Assembly: GCF_033542235.1 (NCBI RefSeq)
Contig: NZ_JAWRCU010000008.1
Coordinates: forward strand, 1 to 64,000
DNA: 64,000 nucleotides
Direction: 5' to 3'
From: JAWRCU01 sp033542235
Lineage (GTDB): Bacteria > Pseudomonadota > Alphaproteobacteria > Rhizobiales > Rhizobiaceae
Of the stretch, positions 16,007-23,483 are shown in pieces. The stretch's first letter is position 1, and each line of letters begins with the position of its first letter. The notes under the pieces were generated by a model. That model saw only the letters and a program-made list of their open reading frames with translations. It had not been told where the DNA came from and made no database searches. The position numbers and the translations under genes were made by a program.

Positions 16007-17512
16007 TCAACTCCTGTCCGGTGCGAGTCCGCAGATATGCCGGACACAGGCGAGCGGGTCGTCCGACAAGAAGCCGTTCAGGCTCGCGACGATGGCGTCG
16101 CGAAAGACTGCGCTTGCCGCGAGCTCCGGGTCGAAAATCGTGTCAATCGCCAGGATCTCGGCCACGAGCGCGGTCACGTCATGGCCGACCCGTTCGGCTA
16201 TGGCAGCGACGCGATCGCCATAGGGGTCCTCCACGACCCATTTCTTGCCGAACCTCGCTGACGAGCAGATGAGATAGGTCATCCAGGCTGCAACCGGCAC
16301 GGAAAGGAGCGCAATGCCCTGCCCGCGCTGCAGCCGCTCGCGGATAGGATTGAGGATGCGCTGCACGATCTTCTGCGACCCGTCGGTGGCGATCTGGTGG
16401 TTGCGGTGGCGGATTGCCGTGTTGCGCAGCCGGGCGAGACTTTGCTCGACATAGTCCTCCGCCGGCATGCCCGGCACCGGCTGAAGCGTCGGGACGCTTT
16501 CTTCGAGGAGCATGCGGCGAACGAAGCCCGCAAGCAGCGGGTCGGCCATATCATCCGAGGTGTGCGCATGCCCGGCAAGCACGCCGAGATAGGAGAGCGT
16601 CGACTGCGCCGCATTGAGGATCCGCATCTTCATGTGCTCGAACGGCGTCACGTCGTCGACGACCGTCGCACCTGCAAGATCCCACTGCGGCACCCGGCCC
16701 GCGAAGCGGTTCTCGATCACCCATTGCCGGAACGGCTCGCCGACGACAACCGCATTGTCACGATAGCCATAGTCCTGCTGCAGCGCTTCCATATCCGCCG
16801 CCGAGGTCGCCGGAACGATGCGATCGACCATTGTGGAGGGGAAGGCCGCGTTTGCCTCGATCCAGCTGAGCAGATCATCTCCCCGCCGCTGGGCAAGCGA
16901 CCGCACGACATTGCCGAGGATGGCGCCGTTCGCCGGAATGTTGTCGCAGCTGATGATGGTAACTGGGCGGCCATGCGAAAGCCTGCGCAGCTCCAATGCG
17001 CGCACGAGCAGGCCCGGGAGACTGCGCGGTGTGCCGGGATTGGACATGTCGTGGACGACATCGGGCAAATCCGTATTCAGGTCGCCGCTCGCCGGCCTGT
17101 GGCAATAGCCCTTCTCCGTGACCGTGAGGGTGATCACGTCGAATTCTGGAGAGGCGAGCACTTCGAGAGCCGGCTGAGGGCTTGCCTGGCTGTCCACCAC
17201 CGACAGCATGCAACCGATGACGCGCGCATCGACCTTGCCGTCCTCGCGTAGAAGACGCGTGTAGAGACCGCTTTGCCGCCCCAGCGTGTCGGCAAGCAAC
17301 GGATTGCGGATGTTGATTCCGACGACGCCCCATCTGTCGAAGCGCTGTCCGAGAAGATCGTCCGTATACTCTGCCTGATGGCAGCGGTGGAAGGCGCCGA
17401 CGCCGATATGGGCCATGCCGACCGCGAGTGAACCGCGGTCGTAGTCCGGTCTCCGCACGGCGTTGGGAAGGCGGCCCAGGAAAGACGGACTGAGCATCTC
17501 CGATCGGCTCAT
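16007..17512 (-). CDS. Mannitol dehydrogenase family protein (fructuronate reductase-like)
   Basis: A 501-residue member of the polyol-specific long-chain dehydrogenase family (mannitol 2-dehydrogenase, UxuB, UxaB). Family features are the N-terminal HIGVGAFHRCHQAEYTDDLL, VTEKGYCH and ISCDNIPANG (Asn191). The catalytic block EHMKMRILNAAQSTLSYLG keeps Lys295 and Asn300 but has Gln303 where mannitol dehydrogenases have the catalytic His. NAD-dependent oxidation of a polyol or reduction of a ketonic acid is expected; the substrate is unknown. The ATG at 17512 overlaps the upstream SDR stop by 4 bp; the open frame continues upstream only inside that SDR gene. Confidence 0.88.
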   Translation of the reverse strand: MSRSEMLSPSFLGRLPNAVRRPDYDRGSLAVGMAHIGVGAFHRCHQAEYTDDLLGQRFDRWGVVGINIRNPLLADTLGRQSGLYTRLLREDGKVDARVIGCMLSVVDSQASPQPALEVLASPEFDVITLTVTEKGYCHRPASGDLNTDLPDVVHDMSNPGTPRSLPGLLVRALELRRLSHGRPVTIISCDNIPANGAILGNVVRSLAQRRGDDLLSWIEANAAFPSTMVDRIVPATSAADMEALQQDYGYRDNAVVVGEPFRQWVIENRFAGRVPQWDLAGATVVDDVTPFEHMKMRILNAAQSTLSYLGVLAGHAHTSDDMADPLLAGFVRRMLLEESVPTLQPVPGMPAEDYVEQSLARLRNTAIRHRNHQIATDGSQKIVQRILNPIRERLQRGQGIALLSVPVAAWMTYLICSSARFGKKWVVEDPYGDRVAAIAERVGHDVTALVAEILAIDTIFDPELAASAVFRDAIVASLNGFLSDDPLACVRHICGLAPDRS

Positions 17513-18291
17513 GCGTTCGCCCCGATCACCGATTGCATCTGATCGATCAGCGCACCGGTCATCGGCCCTGCGGCGTCGCTCAGCAGGAAGATCGCAAGAT
17601 TGGCGACGTCTTCCGGCACGAACAGACGTCCAAAGGGCTGAGACGCCCCTGCCTGTTCGAGCCAGCCCGGGCCATTGCCGAGCGTCTCTGCCTGCATCAC
17701 GCGCTCGCCAGGGGTGTCGGTCCAGCCCATATTGATGCCGTTGACGCGGATGCGGTCGAAGCGATGGGCATTTGCGGCATTGCGGGTCAGCAGCGATAAC
17801 GCCGCCTTTGTCGCCGAATAGACCGCGAGCTCGGGCGCGCCGCAATATGCGTTGATCGACAGGATGTTGACGATTGCCCCACCCTGCCCTCGCTCACGCA
17901 TTGCCTTGATGACCTCCTGCATCAGAAAGAAAGGCGCGCGTGCATTGACGGCGAAGAGCGCCGCCCAAAGGTCGACATCCGCGTCGAGGATGGATCCCCG
18001 GTCGGTGAGGGCAGCCGCGTTGACCAGCGCATCGATCCGTCCGAAGCGGCCGAGGCATTCAGAAACGAGCCGGGCGGGAGCGCTGTCATCAGCAAGGTCG
18101 GCTGCCACGAAGAAAGTCGGCACCCCTTCATCGGAAAGCTGCTTTGCCACCGCAGCACCGCGGTCGGAATCGCGACCCGTTAGCAGAAGGCCGGCGGCCC
18201 CAGAGCGGGCGGCGGCTTCCGCTATCGCGCGTCCGATACCCTGCGTTGCGCCGGTGACGAGCGTCACCTTGCCATCGATCCGAGCTTCCAA
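17509..18291 (-). CDS. SDR-family oxidoreductase
   Basis: A 260-residue classical SDR with TGATQGIG (cofactor), LVNAAA, NILSIN (catalytic Ser) and YSATK (catalytic Tyr/Lys). The frame opens at 18399, but no ATG lies near the domain start; a TTG at 18291 preceded by AGGAGGAGGG at proper spacing is the best start and begins six residues before the KVTLVTGA strand. It is the first gene of the catabolic/transport operon and sits directly behind a promoter with two GAA-N6-TTC sites. It probably oxidises a polyol or sugar in the pathway; the substrate is unknown. Confidence 0.88.
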   Translation of the reverse strand: MEARIDGKVTLVTGATQGIGRAIAEAAARSGAAGLLLTGRDSDRGAAVAKQLSDEGVPTFFVAADLADDSAPARLVSECLGRFGRIDALVNAAALTDRGSILDADVDLWAALFAVNARAPFFLMQEVIKAMRERGQGGAIVNILSINAYCGAPELAVYSATKAALSLLTRNAANAHRFDRIRVNGINMGWTDTPGERVMQAETLGNGPGWLEQAGASQPFGRLFVPEDVANLAIFLLSDAAGPMTGALIDQMQSVIGANA

Positions 18292-18306
18292 CGTTCCCTC
18301 CTCCTG

Positions 18307-18357
18307 GAACGAAGTTTCTATTTTTGGCAATATGGAACGAGACTTCCTGGGCGTCAA
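18307..18357 (-). promoter_or_regulatory. Promoter with two candidate RpiR operators
   Basis: On the minus strand, -35 TTGACG (18357-18352) and -10 CATATT (18334-18329) are 17 bp apart. The spacer ends with GAAGTCTCGTTC (18346-18335), and a second site, GAAACTTCGTTC (18318-18307), lies just past the expected transcription start. Both fit GAA-N6-TTC. It reads into the SDR gene whose TTG start is at 18291. The regulator is inferred to be the RpiR protein encoded immediately upstream. Confidence 0.65.
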
Positions 18358-18385
18358 CCGACAGAGCCTGATCCCCGACCGAAGG

Positions 18386-19330
18386 TCAGCCCTGCTCAAG
18401 CGAGCGCCGCGCGGCGATGCCGTGCACCAGCGCCATACCGACTGCCAGGGTAGCGGCGAGCGAACGGAAGCCGGCGAAATCGGACTCGATCACCTCGACC
18501 CAGGTGTCGGAGAGCTTGACCAGTGGACTGAACATGCTGTCGGTGATCGAAACGATCCGCGCGTTCCTTTCGCGGGCCGCGGCCACAAGGTCGGGAGTAA
18601 TGGAGTTGTACGGGCTGAAGCTGACGGCGAGCACCGCATCTTTCGCGCCGACGCAGCTTACCTGATCGAGAGCGGTGGACCCGACATTGTCGATCAGCAC
18701 GTTCCGCACTCCCTGCTGCGACAAAGCGAGCGACACATAGGCCGTGACGGGGAAGGCGCGCTTGCTGCCGATCACGTAGATGAGATCTGCCTCGGCCAGC
18801 ACTCCAATCATCCGTTCGAAGCTTTCTATGTCGAAGCTGTCGCCGATGCGGCCGAGAGAAGCTTGTGAGGCGCGCACCAGCCCATGCACGAAATGCAGAT
18901 TGGGGGGTGCCGGGGTGCCGTTGCGCTGCAGACCGTTTCGGCTCTTCGCATCCGGCCAGGATCCCTTGATATGCTCCTTGAAGATTTCCTGGAAATCCGA
19001 GAAGCCGCCAAAGCCGAAGATCTTGGCGAAACGGACCAGGGTCGAGGGCTGTACGCCGGCCTGTTCAGCAACCTGGCTGATCGTGCCGAGAGCAACATCC
19101 TTTGGATGCTGCCATAGGAAGATCGCGACTTGGCGCAAGCGCTTGGGAAAGTGAAGCGTGCCCGACGAGAGCACCGCTCTAAGATCCTCATAGGTCCGCG
19201 GCTTGGCATAGCCGAGAGCTGCCTCGCCTCGAGCCCTGCCCTGCTTCTTCGGCAGCATTTTGGCTGAGTCGCTTTTCCGCACACCAGCTTCGGCCGGCCT
19301 TCTGGAGTTCCGCGTCGTCCCGTTGGCCAT
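18386..19330 (-). CDS. RpiR-family transcriptional regulator
   Basis: A 314-residue regulator with an N-terminal RpiR helix-turn-helix domain (ISQVAEQAGVQPSTLVRFAK) and a C-terminal SIS sugar-phosphate-binding domain (LIYVIGSKRAFPVTAY to DAVLAVSFSPYNSITPDLV). RpiR proteins control sugar catabolism, usually as repressors released by a phosphosugar. The frame opens at a GTG at 19393, but the ATG at 19330 has a GGGGAA ribosome site; 19345 is also possible. It lies between the two operons it probably controls. Its 3' end overlaps sequence similar to half of the palindromic repeat at 31435-31498. Confidence 0.9.
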   Translation of the reverse strand: MANGTTRNSRRPAEAGVRKSDSAKMLPKKQGRARGEAALGYAKPRTYEDLRAVLSSGTLHFPKRLRQVAIFLWQHPKDVALGTISQVAEQAGVQPSTLVRFAKIFGFGGFSDFQEIFKEHIKGSWPDAKSRNGLQRNGTPAPPNLHFVHGLVRASQASLGRIGDSFDIESFERMIGVLAEADLIYVIGSKRAFPVTAYVSLALSQQGVRNVLIDNVGSTALDQVSCVGAKDAVLAVSFSPYNSITPDLVAAARERNARIVSITDSMFSPLVKLSDTWVEVIESDFAGFRSLAATLAVGMALVHGIAARRSLEQG

Positions 19331-19459
19331 ACAATTCCCCGGCATCGATCTGTGGAGACGGCCCCTGATGTCGCCCAACCGGATCGCTGACACGAAATGT
19401 CGACTTGCCGGAGGCGGCAGGTTTTTGACGGTACGACAATTTTCACAATTCGAAAAATG

Positions 19460-19496
19460 GAAATCTGCTTCGAAATGAGCTCCAATTCCGTATAGT
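19460..19496 (+). promoter_or_regulatory. Candidate RpiR operator and promoter of the Gfo-Otn operon
   Basis: GAAATCTGCTTC (19460-19471) matches the GAA-N6-TTC pattern of the sites at 18307 and 18335. It overlaps a weak -35 (TTCGAA, 19469-19474), 16 bp before a good -10 (TATAGT, 19491-19496). A second TTCGAA lies at 19449-19454. Transcription would start near 19503, ahead of the ATG at 19537. Confidence 0.55.
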
Positions 19497-19536
19497 TACC
19501 CGTCGTCACATCGAGCCTCGAGGGAGGAACTGCAAG

Positions 19537-20718
19537 ATGGTCTACGCAACTGCTGACGGGTCGAGGGCCGAACGGCTGCGGGTCGGAATGGTCGGCGGCG
19601 GGCGCAATGCCTTCATAGGTGCCGTGCATCGGTTGGCCATGCGGCTCGACGACCAGATCGCATTGGTGGCCGGAGCGCTGTCCTCGGATCCAGAAAATGC
19701 CATGGCGTCGGCCGCGGAGATCGGCCTTCCAGCCAATCGCAGCTATACGGATTACCGAGAGATGGCCCGTGCCGAGGCCGCCCGTCCCGACGGAATAGAA
19801 GCCGTGGTCATCGTCACCCCGAACCACCTCCATGCGCCTGTCGCGACCGCCTTTCTCGAGGCCGGCATTGACGTCATTTGCGACAAGCCGCTTTCCACGA
19901 CGCTGGCCGAAGCCGAAGCGCTGGTGGCCCTCACGCGCGAACGCCGGCGCAAATTCGTCGTGACGCTCAACAACACCGGCTATGCCATGGTGCGCCAGGC
20001 GCGGGAAATGGTCGCTTCCGGCGAGCTTGGGCGACTGGTCGCCATCCACGCATCCTATATCCAGGATTGGCTGACGCAGCCGATCGACGCCGAGGGCCAG
20101 AAGCAGGCCGAATGGCGCACAGATCCCGCGCGCGCCGGCCAATCGGCCGTGCTCGCCGATATCGGCGTGCACGCGTTCAACCTTGCCTGCTTCGTCTCGG
20201 GACGCGAAGCCGAAGCGGTCGCAGCCGATCTCTTCACGGCCGTGCCCGGTCGGCGGCTCGACGACAATGCCCATGTGCTGGTGCGCTGGTCGGGCGGCGC
20301 CCGCGGCACGATCCTGGCAAGCCAGACCTCGCCGGGCCACTACAACGACCTGTCGGTCCGCATCTACGGCGACAAGGCTGGCCTCGAATGGAACGGCGTG
20401 CGGCCGGAGGAGTTGCGCTTTTCTCCCTATGGTGAGGAAAGCCGCACGCTCATGCGCGGCGGGCACGGCTCGTTTGGAGAAAGCCGCCGCGTCTCGCGCA
20501 TGCCGGCCGCCCATCCGGAAGGCTATATCGAGGCCTTCGCGAATTTCTACCGCGACGCCGCCGAGATCATTCGGGCGCATAGAAGGGGCGGTGCGGTCGA
20601 TCCGGCACGCACCAGCCTGGTGCCGGATGTCGAGGATGGCGCCCGCGGCGTGAAATTCGTCGCGGCAGCCGTCGCATCGCAATCCGCAGGTGGAGTCTGG
20701 ACGCCCGCGCTCCTTTGA
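19537..20718 (+). CDS. Gfo/Idh/MocA-family oxidoreductase
   Basis: A 393-residue NAD(P)-dependent oxidoreductase. The N-terminal Rossmann domain has VGMVGGGRNAFIGAVHR, VVIVTPNHLHAPVATAFLE and the catalytic-lysine motif DKPLSTT; the C-terminal alpha/beta domain has ADIGVHAFNLACFVSG in the substrate-site position and the tail HPEGYIEAFANFYRDAAE. Members oxidise sugars, inositols or glycosides at a ring carbon. It is the first gene of the plus-strand operon with otnK, otnC and otnI. The AGGGAGGAA ribosome site before the ATG is strong. Since no classical tetronate dehydrogenase is present, it is one of three candidates for the initial oxidation. Confidence 0.9.
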   Translation: MVYATADGSRAERLRVGMVGGGRNAFIGAVHRLAMRLDDQIALVAGALSSDPENAMASAAEIGLPANRSYTDYREMARAEAARPDGIEAVVIVTPNHLHAPVATAFLEAGIDVICDKPLSTTLAEAEALVALTRERRRKFVVTLNNTGYAMVRQAREMVASGELGRLVAIHASYIQDWLTQPIDAEGQKQAEWRTDPARAGQSAVLADIGVHAFNLACFVSGREAEAVAADLFTAVPGRRLDDNAHVLVRWSGGARGTILASQTSPGHYNDLSVRIYGDKAGLEWNGVRPEELRFSPYGEESRTLMRGGHGSFGESRRVSRMPAAHPEGYIEAFANFYRDAAEIIRAHRRGGAVDPARTSLVPDVEDGARGVKFVAAAVASQSAGGVWTPALL

Positions 20719-20804
20719 GATGATGTGGTCCTGCCCAGCATGCAATCCTTCGAGAGAGCATTTTGTGCAAAGCCGAATTCGTAAAGTCGGAGGTGGGCTG
20801 AGAC

Positions 20805-22073
20805 ATGATCCTTGGTTGCATTGGGGATGATTTCACGGGCTCCTCCGATCTGGCGAACACGCTGGCGAAGGGCGGCATGCGGACGGTGCAATTCAATGGC
20901 GTGCCGTCCATTCCCGCCGATCCAGCCGTAGAGGCCGGTGTCGTAGCGCTGAAGACCCGCACCATCCCGGCCGCTGTCGCCGTACAGCAGTCGCTCGCCG
21001 CACTGGACTGGCTGAGGCGGCAAGGATGCCGTCAGTTCCTGTTCAAATACTGCTCCACTTTCGATTCGACGCCCGCGGGGAATATCGGTCCCGTCCTCGA
21101 TGCCCTTTCGGAGGCGCTAGGCGCTGCTCGCGCCATTGTCTGCCCCGCTTTTCCTGCGACGGGCAGATCGATCTATCAGGGTCATCTCTTCGTGAACGAC
21201 CGTCTGTTGAGCGAATCCGGAATGGAGAAGCATCCGCTGACACCGATGACCGATCCGGATCTCAGACGCTGGCTCGCTTTGCAAACTCCGCAGCAGATCG
21301 GCCATGTCGCCTATGGTGCCGTAGCCAAGGGTCCGGAAGCGATCGCCGACGCGATAGAAACGGCTGCGGCAACAGGCGCGCGATACCTGGTCGTCGATGC
21401 GATACGCGACGAGGACCTGGCCGCGATTGGCAAGGCTGCAGCCGGCGACATCCTGCTGAGCGGCGGATCGGGCATCGCGCTGGGGCTGCCCGAAAACTTC
21501 CGGCGCGCCGGCCTGATCGGCTCGGCGGGTTCAGAATGGATGGGCGCTGAAGGTCCGTCGGCAGCTTTGTGCGGCTCGTGCTCAACCATGAGCCGGCGTC
21601 AGATCGCAGAACATCGTGCGAGATTCCCGGCTCGCGAAGCGGACGCTGACTCGATCGTAGCTGGCGTCGCCTATTCGGCCGAGTATGCGGAATGGGTCAT
21701 CGCCGAGCAGAGCGCAGGCGGACCGCCGCTGGTCTATTCCTCGGCCGAGCCAAACGCCGTTGCCATGGCCCAGAAGCGGTTCGGGAGAGAGCGGGTCGCC
21801 CAGGCCGTGGAGGGCTTTTTCGCGGCGCTCGCCCGCGAACTGGTCACGCGCGGGGTACGCCGGTTGGTCACGGCTGGCGGCGAGACATCTGGTGCGGTCG
21901 TATCGGCACTTGCCATACCGTCCTTTGAAATCGGGCCAGAGATAGACCCCGGCGTGCCATCATTGAGGGCGGGCGACACGGGCATGACGCTAGCGCTGAA
22001 ATCGGGCAATTTCGGCGGCCCCGACTTCTTTGCCAAAGCGGCGCGCGTTCTCGCGGGAGATCTCGGACGATGA
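20805..22073 (+). CDS. otnK: 3-oxo-tetronate 4-kinase (four-carbon acid sugar kinase, DUF1537)
   Basis: A 422-residue kinase of the DUF1537 family. Residues 2-13 show the family start ILGCIGDDFTGS; the N-terminal domain binds the acid sugar and the C-terminal domain binds ATP, with the glycine-rich VTAGGETSGAVVSAL loop. OtnK phosphorylates 3-oxo-tetronate at O4 in catabolism of D-erythronate and D- or L-threonate. Its stop overlaps otnC by 4 bp, and otnC-otnI follow, the canonical order. A ribosome site GGAGGTG precedes the ATG. DUF1537 also includes kinases for related acids, so the exact substrate depends on the neighbours. Confidence 0.9.
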   Translation: MILGCIGDDFTGSSDLANTLAKGGMRTVQFNGVPSIPADPAVEAGVVALKTRTIPAAVAVQQSLAALDWLRRQGCRQFLFKYCSTFDSTPAGNIGPVLDALSEALGAARAIVCPAFPATGRSIYQGHLFVNDRLLSESGMEKHPLTPMTDPDLRRWLALQTPQQIGHVAYGAVAKGPEAIADAIETAAATGARYLVVDAIRDEDLAAIGKAAAGDILLSGGSGIALGLPENFRRAGLIGSAGSEWMGAEGPSAALCGSCSTMSRRQIAEHRARFPAREADADSIVAGVAYSAEYAEWVIAEQSAGGPPLVYSSAEPNAVAMAQKRFGRERVAQAVEGFFAALARELVTRGVRRLVTAGGETSGAVVSALAIPSFEIGPEIDPGVPSLRAGDTGMTLALKSGNFGGPDFFAKAARVLAGDLGR

Positions 22074-22723
22074 GCGAGGAAACCAGGCTGCGCGAACAGA
22101 TCTGCCGCATTGCCGCATCGATGTTTGCGCGTGGCCTGACCGCTGGGAGTTCGGGGAACATTTCGGCGCGCCTCGGGGACGGCCGGCTTCTGGTGACGCC
22201 GACAGGCTCGTCCTTCGGCCAACTCGATGCGATGCGCCTTTGTCTCTTCGATGCCGCCGGTAGATTCGTGTCCGGCGACAAGCCGACCAAGGAGATGCCG
22301 CTGCACACGGCGTTCTACGAGACGCGGCCAGTGAAAACGGGCGCCGTGACGCATCTCCATTCCGCCCATTCCGTCGCGGTCTCGTTGCTGCCTGACATCG
22401 ATCCGGACAGCGTTTTCATGCCGCTGACGGCCTACTCCATCATGCGCCTCGGCAAGGTCAAGCTGCTCCCCTATTTCCGTCCAGGAGATCCGGCGATGGG
22501 CAATGCGGTGCGCGGGCTGGCCGGCAAGCGCTCGGCCGTCCTGCTCGCCCATCATGGGCCGGTCGTCGCGGGCAAGGATCTGGAGGCCGCCGCATATGCC
22601 ATGGAAGAACTCGAGGAGACGGCGAAGCTCACGTTCCTGACCCAGGGCATGCGGCCCAAACTTCTCTCCGACGCCGAAGTGCGTGGACTGGTTGAGCATT
22701 TCGACATCGAATGGGACGACTGA
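22070..22723 (+). CDS. otnC: 3-oxo-tetronate 4-phosphate decarboxylase (class II aldolase family)
   Basis: A 217-residue class II aldolase/adducin-family enzyme. The phosphate-binding segment GLTAGSSGNISAR, the acidic residue in PTKEMPLH (Glu75) and zinc ligands in THLHSAHS (His95, His97) and AHHGPVVAG are present. OtnC decarboxylates 3-oxo-tetronate 4-phosphate to dihydroxyacetone phosphate and CO2, feeding glycolysis. It overlaps otnK by 4 bp and otnI by 1 bp. On sequence alone a fuculose-phosphate aldolase would be an alternative; the kinase-decarboxylase-isomerase context decides for OtnC. Confidence 0.9.
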   Translation: MSEETRLREQICRIAASMFARGLTAGSSGNISARLGDGRLLVTPTGSSFGQLDAMRLCLFDAAGRFVSGDKPTKEMPLHTAFYETRPVKTGAVTHLHSAHSVAVSLLPDIDPDSVFMPLTAYSIMRLGKVKLLPYFRPGDPAMGNAVRGLAGKRSAVLLAHHGPVVAGKDLEAAAYAMEELEETAKLTFLTQGMRPKLLSDAEVRGLVEHFDIEWDD

Positions 22724-23478
22724 TGCGTATATCCGCCAATCTGGGATTTCTCTTCCGCGAGTTCGAACTGCCCGAGGCCATCCGTGCGGCGAAGCGGCAA
22801 GGCTTCGATGCCGTCGAAATGCACTGGCCCTACGAGACCGATGCTTCAGCGGTGGCCGCCGCGCTCGCCGAAACGGGCTTGCCGCTGCTCGGCGTCAACA
22901 CGGCGCGAGGCGATGTCGCGGCGGGCGACTTCGGCCTCTCGGCCCTGCCGGAACGGCAGGCTGAAGCACGCGCCGCAATCGATCAGGCGGTTGCCTGGTC
23001 CGTTGTCACGGGCTGTCGCAATATCCACGTCATGGCAGGAAGATCCGCCGGAGAAAGAGCATTCCAGGCATTCACGGACAATCTGCGCTACGCCGTCGAG
23101 AAAGCATCCCCGCACGGCATCGGTATCCTGATCGAACCGCTCAATCCGCGGGATGCGCCCGGCTATTTTCTGGCCGACCTGCCGACGGCGCTGCGCGTCA
23201 TCGAAGCCACAGATGGCGCGGTCCGGGTGATGTACGACTGCTACCATATGCAGATCGTACACGGAGACCTTCTCCGGACGGTCGAGCAGCACCTGGATGC
23301 CATCGGCCATATCCAGTTTGCGGCCGTGCCCGATCGCGCAGAGCCGGATCATGGCGAGGTGAATTTTGGCTGGCTGCTGCCCGCCTTTGCCAGCGCAGGC
23401 TATAGCGGCTTCTTCGGTGCCGAATACAAGCAACTGAGCGGATCGTTCGCCTGGCTAGGGGACTATGGCGAACGCTAG
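22723..23478 (+). CDS. otnI: 2-oxo-tetronate isomerase (hydroxypyruvate isomerase family)
   Basis: A 251-residue TIM-barrel protein of the hydroxypyruvate isomerase (Hyi) family. Metal-site residues are in LIEPLNPRDAPGY, MYDCYHMQIVHGDL, HIQFAAVPDRAEPD and FFGAEYKQ. OtnI converts 2-oxo-tetronate into 3-oxo-tetronate, the substrate of OtnK. An in-frame ATG at 22711 lies inside otnC; the ATG at 22723 (TGATG, 1-bp overlap) starts at the conserved RISANLGFLF strand and is preferred. The gene ends only 5 bp from the convergent rarA stop, with no room for a terminator. Confidence 0.9.
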   Translation: MRISANLGFLFREFELPEAIRAAKRQGFDAVEMHWPYETDASAVAAALAETGLPLLGVNTARGDVAAGDFGLSALPERQAEARAAIDQAVAWSVVTGCRNIHVMAGRSAGERAFQAFTDNLRYAVEKASPHGIGILIEPLNPRDAPGYFLADLPTALRVIEATDGAVRVMYDCYHMQIVHGDLLRTVEQHLDAIGHIQFAAVPDRAEPDHGEVNFGWLLPAFASAGYSGFFGAEYKQLSGSFAWLGDYGER

Positions 23479-23483
23479 TTGCC

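Noticed and set aside
18826..20745. Long minus-strand open frame of 639 codons across the Gfo gene and rpiR
   Set aside because: It spans two real genes in different frames and has no domain; the plus-strand Gfo gene and the minus-strand rpiR gene are both clear.
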